A stretch of DNA of 64,000 nucleotides from Sphingomonas panacis (lineage in GTDB: Bacteria; Pseudomonadota; Alphaproteobacteria; Sphingomonadales; Sphingomonadaceae), in assembly GCF_001717955.1 (NCBI RefSeq), contig NZ_CP014168.1, positions 1,302,001 through 1,366,000 on the forward strand, written 5' to 3'. This document shows positions 56,604 to 64,000 of this stretch, piece after piece. A program made the translations under genes and the position numbers. A model generated the notes under the pieces. That model worked only from the letters and a program-made list of their open reading frames with translations. It searched no databases and was not told the origin of the DNA. Positions within the stretch are counted from its first letter, which is position 1; each line of letters begins with the position of its first letter.

Positions 56604-57320
56604 GTGACCGAAAAGACCAGCGCGGGGGCTGCGCCGCGAATCCATACCAGCATCGCGCGCGATCTCGGCGTCGCGATCGTCAGCGGCCAGTATCAGCCCG
56701 GCGCGGTATTGCCCGGCGAGATCGAGTTCAGCGCGCAGCTCAAGGTGTCGCGCAGCGCTTACCGCGAGGCGGTGCGGATGCTCGCCGCCAAGGGGCTGGT
56801 CGAAAGCCGCACCAAGACCGGCACCCGCGTCAGCGAACGGTCGCGCTGGAACATGCTCGATCCCGAAGTGCTCGCCTGGGCGTTCGTCAACGAACCGCCG
56901 GAGCCGTTCGTTCGCAGCCTGTTCGAAATGCGCCTGATCGTCGAACCCGCCGCCGCCGCGCTGGCGGCGGTGCGGCGCACCGAGCCGCAGCTCGCACGGA
57001 TGCGGGCGGCGCTTGAGGGGATGGGACGGCACGGCCTCGGCACGGCCGAGGGGCGGCGGGCCGATCAGGAATTCCACAGCCTGATCCTGCTCGCCACCGG
57101 CAACGAGCCGCTCGCCGCGCTGTCGAGCACGATCACCGCGGCGGTGCGCTGGACCACCGCGTTCAAATACCGGAAGAACGCGGTGCCGCGCGATCCGCTC
57201 GACGATCACGGCGCGGTGTTCGCGGCGATTGCCGCGGGCGATGCCGCGCAGGCGCGCGAGACGATGACGGCGCTGGTGTCGATGGCGCTGGAGGATACCA
57301 GCACGGTGCTGGGGGACTGA
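56604..57320 (+). CDS. GntR-family (FadR subfamily) transcriptional regulator
   Basis: A 238-aa regulator with an N-terminal winged helix (LGVAIVSGQYQPGAVLPGE, VSRSAYREAVRMLAAKGLVE, RTKTGTRV) and an FCD effector domain with metal-coordinating Asp and His residues (FEMRLIVEP, ADQEFHSLILLATGN, DDHGAVFAAI). The GTG start has AGGGGG 7 nt upstream; ATG 56580 is an alternative. UxuR/ExuR-type regulators of hexuronate genes belong to this subfamily, and uxaA follows directly. Confidence 0.85.
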   Translation: MTEKTSAGAAPRIHTSIARDLGVAIVSGQYQPGAVLPGEIEFSAQLKVSRSAYREAVRMLAAKGLVESRTKTGTRVSERSRWNMLDPEVLAWAFVNEPPEPFVRSLFEMRLIVEPAAAALAAVRRTEPQLARMRAALEGMGRHGLGTAEGRRADQEFHSLILLATGNEPLAALSSTITAAVRWTTAFKYRKNAVPRDPLDDHGAVFAAIAAGDAAQARETMTALVSMALEDTSTVLGD

Positions 57321-57374
57321 GGACCGCTTGAAAAACGCGCGTGCGTCGATTAACTCAGACAATAGAGGTGAACG

Positions 57375-58853
57375 ATGCGAGCGATCAAGGTTGAACAGCG
57401 CGACGACGTCGCGGTGGCGATGGAAGCGCTGCCGGCGGGCGATCTCGTGCGCGTCGGCGGTGCCGACGTCCGGTTGGTCGAGGATATTCCGGCGGGCCAC
57501 AAATTCGCCGTGACACCGGTAACAGCAGGGCAGCCGGTGCTACGCTACGGTTTCCCGATCGGCACCGCGCGCGCCGACATCGCGCCGGGCGCGCACGTCC
57601 ACACGCACAACGTCGCGACCGCGCTCGCCACCGCCGGCAGCTATCGCTACGCGCCCGCCTCTGCCGCCCCGGCGACCGCGCCGAGCGCGCGCACGTTCGA
57701 AGGCTATGTCCGCGCCGACGGATCGGTGGGGACGCGTAACGAGATCTGGATCATCCCCTCGGTCGGCTGCGTGGGGCGCACCGCCGAGCGGCTCGCCGCG
57801 CGCGCCGGCGGCGATCTGCCCGCCGGGGTCGATGCCGTCGTCGCCTTCCCGCATCCGTTCGGCTGTTCGCAACTCGGCGATGATCTCGCCGGCACGACGC
57901 GGGTGCTCGCCGCGCTCGCCTGCCACCCCAATGCCGGCGGCGTGCTGCTGCTCGGTCTGGGGTGCGAATCGAACCAGCTCAGCGGCATGCTCGCTCTGAT
58001 CCCGCCCGAACGGCGCGACCGAATCCGCGTGGTCGGCGCGCAGGCGTCGAGCGACGAGATGGCGGACGGCCAGGCGGCGATAGACGAACTGGTGGCGCTC
58101 GCCGCGCAGGATCGGCGCAGCAGCGTGCCGCTCTCCGCGCTGACGCTCGGGGTGAAGTGCGGCGGTTCGGACGGGCTGAGCGGCCTCACCGCCAACCCGG
58201 TGATCGGCCGCATCGCCGATCGCGTCGGCGATGCCGGTGGCCGCGTGCTGCTCACCGAAATCCCCGAGATCTTCGGCGCCGAGCAATTGCTGATGGACCG
58301 TTGCACCAGCCGCGAGACGTTCGACGCGCTGGTTGCGCTGGTCAACGGCTTCAAGGACTATTTCGTCCGCAACGGTGAGCCGGTGTCGGAGAATCCGAGC
58401 CCCGGCAACATTCGCGGCGGCATCACCACGCTGGAGGAGAAATCGCTCGGCGCGGTGCAGAAGGGCGGTCACGTTCCCGTCACCGACGTGCTGCCCTATG
58501 CCGGGCGTGTGCGCCGTGCTGGCCTCACCCTGCTGGAAGCGCCGGGCAACGATGCGGTCTCGACCACCGCGCTCGCGGCGGCGGGGGCGACGATGACCCT
58601 GTTCTCGACCGGACGCGGCACCCCGCTCGGCAGCCCGGTGCCGACCGTCAAGATCGCCTCGAACGCCGCGCTCGCCGCCGCCAAGCCGGGCTGGATCGAT
58701 TTCGACGCGGGCGCTGTGCTCGACGACGGTCTCGACGTCGCCGCCGACCGGCTGCTCGACCGGATCATCGCGATCGCCTCGGGCGAGCCGACCCGCAACG
58801 AGATCAACGAGGAGCGCGCCATCGCGATCTGGAAGCGCGGCGTGACGCTGTAG
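57375..58853 (+). CDS. uxaA: Altronate dehydratase
   Basis: Dehydrates D-altronate to KDG in the galacturonate route. The 492-aa protein has an N-terminal SAF domain (about 10-85, ending HVHTHNVAT) and the large UxaA iron-dependent domain with GCVGRTAERLA, FPHPFGCSQLGDD, VKCGGSDGLSGLTANP and an ending with NEINEERAIAIWKRGVTL. An AGGTGA lies ahead of the ATG. It is the entry point of the uronate block and feeds the same KDG pool as kduI-kduD. Confidence 0.93.
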   Translation: MRAIKVEQRDDVAVAMEALPAGDLVRVGGADVRLVEDIPAGHKFAVTPVTAGQPVLRYGFPIGTARADIAPGAHVHTHNVATALATAGSYRYAPASAAPATAPSARTFEGYVRADGSVGTRNEIWIIPSVGCVGRTAERLAARAGGDLPAGVDAVVAFPHPFGCSQLGDDLAGTTRVLAALACHPNAGGVLLLGLGCESNQLSGMLALIPPERRDRIRVVGAQASSDEMADGQAAIDELVALAAQDRRSSVPLSALTLGVKCGGSDGLSGLTANPVIGRIADRVGDAGGRVLLTEIPEIFGAEQLLMDRCTSRETFDALVALVNGFKDYFVRNGEPVSENPSPGNIRGGITTLEEKSLGAVQKGGHVPVTDVLPYAGRVRRAGLTLLEAPGNDAVSTTALAAAGATMTLFSTGRGTPLGSPVPTVKIASNAALAAAKPGWIDFDAGAVLDDGLDVAADRLLDRIIAIASGEPTRNEINEERAIAIWKRGVTL

Positions 58854-58952
58854 ACGGTGGCAAAGCGGCTATACACGTAACCGAAACCGCATTATCTGAT
58901 TTGCAATTCCATACCGTAAAGCATGCCGGTCGATCATGCGAAGGGGAGAGCG
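58854..58952 (+). promoter_or_regulatory. AT-rich spacer before exuT, likely promoter region
   Basis: This 99-base stretch between uxaA and the transporter has an unusually AT-rich core (TTATCTGATTTGCAATTCC, 58894-58912) in otherwise GC-rich DNA, the look of a promoter. No convincing -35/-10 pair could be fixed. Confidence 0.3.
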
Positions 58953-60260
58953 ATGACGTCAGCGGAAGCCCAACAATTGACACCGGTGTCTAATCCCGCG
59001 CCGCCGAATGGCCGCTATCGCTGGGTGATTTGCAGCCTGCTGTTCGCCGTCACCGCGATCAACTATGTCGATCGCCAGATGATCGGCGTGCTCAAGCCGG
59101 TGCTGGCGAGCGATCTGCACTGGACCGAGATCGACTATGCCAATGTCGTCTTCTGGTTCCAGGCCGCCTATGCGATTGGCTATATCGGCTTCGGCCGCTT
59201 CGTCGACGTGGTCGGCGCGCGGGTCGGCTATGCGGTCGCCTTCGCGATCTGGACCGCCGCGCACATCGCGCACGGCGCGGTCAACACCATCACCCAGTTC
59301 GCGATGGCGCGCTTCGCGCTCGGCATCGGCGAATCGGGCAATTTCCCGGTCGCGATCCGCGCCGTCACCGAATGGTTTCCGGCGCGCGAGCGTGCCTTCG
59401 CGATCGGCGTGTTCAACGCCGGAGCGAACGTCGGCGCGATCGTCACGCCGCTGCTCGTGCCGTGGCTGGTCGCGCTGTACGGGGGCAACTGGCGGCCGGC
59501 GTTCGTCATCACCGGCGTGGTCAGCCTCGTCTGGCTGGTCGCCTGGGTCATCCTGTACCGTTCGCCCGCGAAACACCCGCGCGTCTCGCCGCAGGAGCTT
59601 GCGTGGATCGAGCAAGACCCCGCCGATCCGACCACGCCGATGCGCTGGCGCGACATCATCCGCTTCCGCGAGACCTGGGCCTATGCGGCGGCGAAATTCT
59701 GTATCGATCCGGTGTGGTGGTTCTATCTGTTCTGGCTGCCCGGCTATCTCAGCGAGCGCTATCACCTCGATCTCAAGTCGTTCGGGCCGCCGCTGGTCGT
59801 GGTGTATCTGATGTCGGACGTCGGCTCGGTCGCCGGCGGCTGGCTGTCGGGGCGGATGATGAAGGCGGGCTGGAGCGTCAACGCCGCGCGCAAGACGACG
59901 ATGCTGATCTGCGCCTGCGCGATCCTGCCGATCTTCGCGGTGCAATCGGTCGACAATCTGTGGACTGCGGTGTTCATCATCGGTCTGGCGACCGCGGGGC
60001 ACCAGGCGTTTTCCGCGAATCTCTACACCTTGCCGTCCGATCTCTTCCCGCGTTCGGCGGTGGGATCGGTGATCGGCATCGGCGGCGCGATCGGCGGGGT
60101 CGGCGGCATGCTGTTCTCGCTCTATATCGGCCGCGTGCTTCAGGAGCTTGGCAGCTACGCGCCGATCTTCCTCGTCGCCGCCGCCGCCTATTTCGTCGCG
60201 CTGTTGATCGTGCAGATGCTGTCGCCGCGGCTCGCCCGCGTCGCCATCGCGTCCGCGTGA
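58953..60260 (+). CDS. exuT: MFS hexuronate transporter (ExuT-like)
   Basis: A 435-aa major-facilitator protein with 12 predicted helices. Early YRWVICSLLFAVTAINYVDRQ and GIGESGNFPVAIRAVTEWFP are typical of the anion:cation symporter group (ExuT/GudP/DgoT). Import of galacturonate or glucuronate fits the neighbours uxaA and uxaC. AGGGGAG sits 5 nt before the second methionine, which is chosen over the one 10 codons upstream. A perfect palindrome lies just inside the coding region. Confidence 0.88.
   Translation: MTSAEAQQLTPVSNPAPPNGRYRWVICSLLFAVTAINYVDRQMIGVLKPVLASDLHWTEIDYANVVFWFQAAYAIGYIGFGRFVDVVGARVGYAVAFAIWTAAHIAHGAVNTITQFAMARFALGIGESGNFPVAIRAVTEWFPARERAFAIGVFNAGANVGAIVTPLLVPWLVALYGGNWRPAFVITGVVSLVWLVAWVILYRSPAKHPRVSPQELAWIEQDPADPTTPMRWRDIIRFRETWAYAAAKFCIDPVWWFYLFWLPGYLSERYHLDLKSFGPPLVVVYLMSDVGSVAGGWLSGRMMKAGWSVNAARKTTMLICACAILPIFAVQSVDNLWTAVFIIGLATAGHQAFSANLYTLPSDLFPRSAVGSVIGIGGAIGGVGGMLFSLYIGRVLQELGSYAPIFLVAAAAYFVALLIVQMLSPRLARVAIASA
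58979..58990. promoter_or_regulatory. GACACCGGTGTC palindrome inside exuT start region
   Basis: A perfect 12-bp palindrome 26 nt downstream of the exuT start. Near-identical TGACACCGGT half-sites occur upstream of kduI (from 40618) and inside uxaA (57511), so it could be an operator of a shared regulator. Coding constraint makes chance an alternative. Confidence 0.3.
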
Positions 60261-60345
60261 AATTGGTCAGACACGGCTCTTTCCGCGCGGCGCCCGCGCG
60301 GTTAAGGCTGCCGCATCGCTCCCCGTATTCGGACCTGTCGCCCGC

Positions 60346-61758
60346 ATGACAAAACCGCTCACGCTCCACCCGGACCGGCTGTTCCCCGCCGAGCCGACCA
60401 TCCGCGACATCGCGCGGCGGCTCTATGCCGGCGTCGCCGATCTGCCGATCGTCAGCCCGCACGGTCATACCGATCCGGCGTGGTTCGCGACGAATGAACC
60501 GTTCAGCGATCCGTCGTCGCTGCTGATCGTGCCCGATCATTATGTGTTCCGCATGCTGTTCAGCCAGGGCACGTCGCTCGAAACGCTCGGCGTGCCGACG
60601 GTCGATGGCAGCCTGACCGAGACCGATTCGCGCAAGATCTGGCACGTGCTCGCCAACAACTATCATCTGTTTCGTGGCACGCCCTCGCGGATGTGGCTCG
60701 ACTGGGTGTTCTCGGCGGTGTTCGGGCTCGACGTGCTGCTCGAAGCGGAAACCGCCGATCTCTATTACGACACGATCGACGCCGCGCTGAAGACCGAGGC
60801 GTTCCGCCCGCGCGCGCTGTTCGAACGCTTCAACATCGAAGTGATCGCCACCACCGAAAGCCCGCTCGACGGCCTCGCGCACCACGCCGCGATCCGCGCG
60901 AGCGGATGGGGCGGGCGCGTCGTCACCGCTTATCGCCCCGATCCGGTGGTCGATCCCGAGGCGGCCCGTTTCGCCGACAATGTCCGCCGTTTCGGCGAGA
61001 CCGCCGGTGAGGACGTGTCGACGTGGGACGGCTATCTCGCCGCGCATCGCTTCCACCGCGCGCGCTTCCGGGAGGCCGGCGCCACCTCGACCGATCACGG
61101 CCACCCGAGCGCCCGCACCGCCGATCTGACGCCCGAGGACGCCGCCGCGCTCTATGCGCGCGTGCTGGTGGCCGCGACCCCCGAAGACGCCGAGCTGTTC
61201 CGCGCGCAGATGCTCACCGAGATGGCGCGGATGAGCATCGAGGACGGCATGGTGATGCAGCTTCACCCCGGCGTCCACCGCAACCACAATGCCGCCGTGC
61301 TGGCGCGTTTCGGTCGCGACAAGGGCGCCGACATCCCCACCGAGGGCGAGTTCGTCGATTCGCTCAAGCCGCTGCTCGACCGCTTCGGCACCGATCCGCG
61401 GCTGACGCTGATCCTCTTCACGCTCGACGAGGATGTCTACAGCCGCGAACTCGCGCCGCTCGCCGGCCATTATCCGTGCCTGCGGCTCGGCCCGCCGTGG
61501 TGGTTCCATGACAGCCCGGAGGGGATGCGCCGCTTCCGCGAACGCACCACCGAGACCGCCGGTTTCTACAACACGGTCGGCTTCAACGACGACACCCGCG
61601 CTTTCCTGTCGATCCCGGCGCGGCACGATGTCGCGCGGCGGATGGATTGCGTGTGGCTCGCGCAGCTCGTCGCCGAGCATCGCTTGCCAGAAGACGAAGC
61701 GCACGAAGTCGCGCACGCGCTCGCCTATGATCTCGTCAAGAAGGCGTACAAGCTGTGA
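60346..61758 (+). CDS. uxaC: Uronate isomerase
   Basis: Isomerises D-glucuronate to D-fructuronate and D-galacturonate to D-tagaturonate. The 470-aa amidohydrolase-superfamily enzyme matches E. coli UxaC (470) and shows the metal-binding SPHGHTDPAWFA near the start, ATTESPLDGL, MVMQLHPGVHRNHN and the ending AYDLVKKAYKL. The stop is overlapped by the GTG of the next gene (GTGA), so it is translationally coupled to the reductase. Confidence 0.95.
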   Translation: MTKPLTLHPDRLFPAEPTIRDIARRLYAGVADLPIVSPHGHTDPAWFATNEPFSDPSSLLIVPDHYVFRMLFSQGTSLETLGVPTVDGSLTETDSRKIWHVLANNYHLFRGTPSRMWLDWVFSAVFGLDVLLEAETADLYYDTIDAALKTEAFRPRALFERFNIEVIATTESPLDGLAHHAAIRASGWGGRVVTAYRPDPVVDPEAARFADNVRRFGETAGEDVSTWDGYLAAHRFHRARFREAGATSTDHGHPSARTADLTPEDAAALYARVLVAATPEDAELFRAQMLTEMARMSIEDGMVMQLHPGVHRNHNAAVLARFGRDKGADIPTEGEFVDSLKPLLDRFGTDPRLTLILFTLDEDVYSRELAPLAGHYPCLRLGPPWWFHDSPEGMRRFRERTTETAGFYNTVGFNDDTRAFLSIPARHDVARRMDCVWLAQLVAEHRLPEDEAHEVAHALAYDLVKKAYKL

Positions 61759-63203
61759 GGCTCTCGACCGAAACGCTCGGCACCTTGCCCGCCGACATCG
61801 CCCGCCCCGCCTATGACCGTGGCGCCGTGAAGCGCGGCGTCGTCCATCTCGGCATCGGCGCGTTCCACCGCGCGCACCAGGCCGCCTATTTCGAGGCGGC
61901 GCTGGCGGCGGGCGATCTGCGCTGGGGCATCACCTCGGTATCGTTGCGCTCGGCCGGCGTGCGCGATCAACTCGCGCCACAGGATTGCCTCTATGCCTTG
62001 GTGGTGCGCGATGGTGACGCGCGCAGCGTGGCGATCGTCGGTGCCGAACAGGCGGTGCTGGTCGCCCCCGAAGACCCCGCCGCCGTCGTCGCCGCGCTCG
62101 CGCATCCCGACGCCCGCATCGTCACGCTGACGATCACCGAAAAGGGCTACAAGCTCGACCGCGCCAAGGGCATTTTGCTCGCCGACGATGCCGATGTCGC
62201 CGCCGACTGCGCCTCGCTCGCGGCCCCACGCACCGCGCCGGGCTTCCTCGCCGCCGGCCTCGCCGCGCGCCGCGCCGCCGGATTGGGCGCGCTGACGGTG
62301 ATCTCGTGCGACAACCTGCCGCACAACGGCGCGTTGCTGCGCGAGGCGGTGCTGGCGGTCGCGCGCGCGAACGATCCCGCGCTCGCCGAGTGGATCGCCG
62401 CCGAAGTCGCCTTCCCCGCCTCGATGATCGACCGAATCGTCCCCGCCACCACCGATGCCGATATCGCCGCGCTCGCGACCGATCTCGGCGTCGAAGACCG
62501 GGCTATGGTCAAGACCGAGCCGTTCTCGCAATGGGTGATCGAGGACCGTTTCGTCACCGAACGCCCCGATTTCGCCGCGCTCGGCGTGCAGCTTACCGAG
62601 GCCGTCGCACCGTGGGAGGACGCCAAGCTCCGCCTGCTCAACGGCGCGCATTCGGGCATCGCCTATCTCGGCGCACTCGCCGGCGACGACTTCGTCCATG
62701 ACTTCGTCGCGACCGCCGCCGGGCGCGGCTTTGTCGAGGCATTGTGGGACGAGGCGCAAACCACGCTCGACCCGCCCGAGGGCCTCGACATCGCCGCCTA
62801 TCGCACCGCGCTGATGGGCCGCTTCGCCAACAGCGCGCTCCAGCACCGCACCCGCCAGATCGCGATGGACGGCTCGCAGAAGCTCCCCCAGCGCCTGCTC
62901 GCGACGATCGCCGAGCGGCGGACGGCGGGCGCTCCGGTCGATGCGCTCGCGCTGGCGGTGGCGGCGTGGATGCGCTGGCAGGCGGGCGTCACCGATGCCG
63001 GCGAGACGTTCACCGTCGACGATCCCGCCGCCGAGACGCTCGGCGCGCTGTCCGCAGCGGCGGCGGATACGGCGGCGCGGGTGGATGCTTTGCTCGGGTT
63101 CTTCGGCTTCGAAGCGGATACGGATCTACGCGAGACGTTGGTCACGCACCTGACCGCGCTGGAAACCGACGGGGCGCGCGCGGCGGTGGCGCGGTTCGGC
63201 TGA
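61755..63203 (+). CDS. uxuB: UxuB/UxaB-type uronate reductase (mannitol dehydrogenase family)
   Basis: A 482-aa long-chain polyol dehydrogenase. The N-terminal HLGIGAFHRAHQAAYFEAAL cofactor domain, TLTITEKGYKLD, PFSQWVIEDRFV and MDGSQKLPQRLLATI agree best with fructuronate reductase UxuB (as recalled) rather than tagaturonate reductase UxaB, although both belong to the family. With uxaA present and neither uxuA nor a second reductase visible, it may also serve the tagaturonate step; see findings. GTG start by overlap with uxaC. Confidence 0.82.
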   Translation: MRLSTETLGTLPADIARPAYDRGAVKRGVVHLGIGAFHRAHQAAYFEAALAAGDLRWGITSVSLRSAGVRDQLAPQDCLYALVVRDGDARSVAIVGAEQAVLVAPEDPAAVVAALAHPDARIVTLTITEKGYKLDRAKGILLADDADVAADCASLAAPRTAPGFLAAGLAARRAAGLGALTVISCDNLPHNGALLREAVLAVARANDPALAEWIAAEVAFPASMIDRIVPATTDADIAALATDLGVEDRAMVKTEPFSQWVIEDRFVTERPDFAALGVQLTEAVAPWEDAKLRLLNGAHSGIAYLGALAGDDFVHDFVATAAGRGFVEALWDEAQTTLDPPEGLDIAAYRTALMGRFANSALQHRTRQIAMDGSQKLPQRLLATIAERRTAGAPVDALALAVAAWMRWQAGVTDAGETFTVDDPAAETLGALSAAAADTAARVDALLGFFGFEADTDLRETLVTHLTALETDGARAAVARFG

Positions 63204-63235
63204 CGTTTCCTCTCGAACGTCGTGCCACCCCCACC

Positions 63236-63318
63236 CGTTCGCCCTGAGCCCGTCGAAGGGCGTGCCCGATACGCGACGTTGCGCCTGGGACACGCTTCGA
63301 CCGGCTCAGCACGAACGG
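63236..63318. repeat. Dispersed palindromic repeat, family A
   Basis: CGTTCGCCCTGAGCCCGTCG and CGACCGGCTCAGCACGAACGG with GGGCGTGCCC inside. Between the convergent uxuB-like and AraD1-family genes. Confidence 0.9.
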
Positions 63319-63328
63319 AACGGTGGCG

Positions 63329-64000
63329 TTAAAGCAGCCCAGCCTTCACCCGCACGCTCGGCGCGAAGGCGATCGGGTTGCGCATCGGCAGCGTGAAGCC
63401 GGTCGCGGTCGCTTCGAAAGCGTCGTCGGGCTGGGTGCGTACCGCGTCTTCCGCGTCGCCGCCCGCACCGACGAAGAAATGCACCAGCACATCGCCCGGC
63501 CGCCCGACGATGCCGCCCTCGAATCGCCGGCGTTCGAGTTCGGCGATCGGGTGCGGCAGATGCGCGTCGCCCGCGCCGAAGCGGCGTTCGCGCTCGACCA
63601 CGCCGTCGCGCAGCAGCCGGCTCGTCACGATGATGTCGTGCGGCAGTGCGCCAAGCCGCACCTCGGGGCCGAGCGCGGTCGGGCGCGGGCTGAGCTGCGC
63701 GGGGAAGTGGCGATGGGTGCGCGCGGCGGCATGATCGTGGAAGCGGTTGCCGAGCACGAACCCGATCCGCACCGGCGTGCGATCCGCCGCGATCAGGTAG
63801 AGGCCGGCGATCTCGGGCCGCTCGCTGCCGTCGAGCGCGAATTCGGGCACGGTCAGCACCGTCCCCGGCCCGGCCAGCGAGCGCCCGTCGCCACGATAGC
63901 GCCATCCTGAGTCGCGGCTCGCTGCCGCCGCGCCGCTGTCGCTGACATGCAGCCGGGCCGGATCGGGCAGGTCGATCGGCGCGAGCAGCCGCACCATGCG
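63329..64000 (-). CDS. AraD1/GguC family protein, N-terminus outside the window
   Basis: An FAH-superfamily protein cut by the right edge: the reading frame continues past the last base and the first methionine in view lies within a segment (RLLAPIDLPDPARLHV) that is internal in the family. The rest matches the AraD1 pattern as recalled: WRYRGDGRSLAGPG, SERPEIAGLYLIAADRTPVRIG, GNRFHDHAAART, ERRRFEGGIVGRPGDVLVHFF. AraD1-type proteins are associated with non-phosphorylative pentose (arabinose) degradation, probably handling a 2-keto-3-deoxy acid. Confidence 0.8.
   Translation of the reverse strand, partial: RMVRLLAPIDLPDPARLHVSDSGAAAASRDSGWRYRGDGRSLAGPGTVLTVPEFALDGSERPEIAGLYLIAADRTPVRIGFVLGNRFHDHAAARTHRHFPAQLSPRPTALGPEVRLGALPHDIIVTSRLLRDGVVERERRFGAGDAHLPHPIAELERRRFEGGIVGRPGDVLVHFFVGAGGDAEDAVRTQPDDAFEATATGFTLPMRNPIAFAPSVRVKAGLL

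Noticed and set aside
1..64000. CRISPR arrays, insertion sequences or prophage
   Set aside because: The only repeats seen are dispersed palindromic elements without regular spacers; no transposase, integrase or phage structural gene was found.

Overview
This is a GC-rich (high-60s percent by eye) chromosomal window from what looks like an alphaproteobacterium of the sphingomonad group (Sphingomonas or a close relative). The evidence is the gene content: an rsmB-rpe-heparinase-purH operon, a DUF6356-like protein, a DUF1674/SdhAF4 protein, a hemC-hemD-mitofilin-like set, and above all the non-phosphorylative L-rhamnose pathway known from Sphingomonas. Two families of dispersed palindromic intergenic repeats are also typical of such genomes. 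No phage, plasmid, insertion sequence or CRISPR array was seen.

Positions 1 to about 27,700 are housekeeping. In order: a truncated YdcF-like protein and plsC; a lipoprotein; ppx/gppA-rlmE; tRNA-Gln(CUG); two small hypotheticals; thrS; the peptidoglycan-recycling pair ldcA and mpl (divergent); three small hypotheticals; polA with an overlapping polysaccharide flippase; the minus-strand operon rsmB-rpe-heparinase II/III-purH; an SdhAF4-like gene; tsaD-gpsA; hemC-hemD-mitofilin-like; and a thioredoxin-TPR protein (CnoX-like) overlapping a LON-domain protein.

A tRNA-Gly(GCC) at 27.9 kb marks a sharp change. From 28 kb to the right edge almost everything serves catabolism of plant cell-wall polysaccharide, most simply pectin and rhamnogalacturonan I with their side chains. 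First come exported glycosidases: a GH127 beta-L-arabinofuranosidase-like enzyme, divergent from GH31 (with a PA14 insert) and GH43 (with a CBM6-like tail). Then come two two-component systems (FixL/FixJ-like and OmpR/EnvZ-like) with a 61-aa small ORF between them. kduI-kduD-kdgK follow; they carry unsaturated uronate through 2-keto-3-deoxygluconate (KDG) to KDPG.

The centrepiece is a divergent L-rhamnose locus at 43.4-54.7 kb. On the minus strand an IclR regulator precedes L-rhamnose 1-dehydrogenase, a rhamnogalacturonan-acetylesterase-like SGNH hydrolase, an alpha/beta esterase and lutA-lutB-lutC; the six enzyme genes are joined by five 4-nt start/stop overlaps. On the plus strand lie L-rhamnonate dehydratase, a diketo-deoxyrhamnonate hydrolase, a ketodeoxyrhamnonate 4-dehydrogenase, L-rhamnonolactonase and the RhaT symporter. 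The route is expected to end in pyruvate plus L-lactate, and LutABC is expected to oxidise that L-lactate to pyruvate, so the locus reads as a complete rhamnose-to-pyruvate module.

The right end holds a GDSL hydrolase, the rhamnose mutarotase rhaM, a FadR-type GntR regulator and a hexuronate block (uxaA, an exuT-like transporter, uxaC and a uxuB-like reductase). UxaA also yields KDG, so it joins the kdu branch at KdgK. The window closes inside an AraD1/GguC-family gene, which suggests that pentose (arabinose) catabolism continues beyond the edge.
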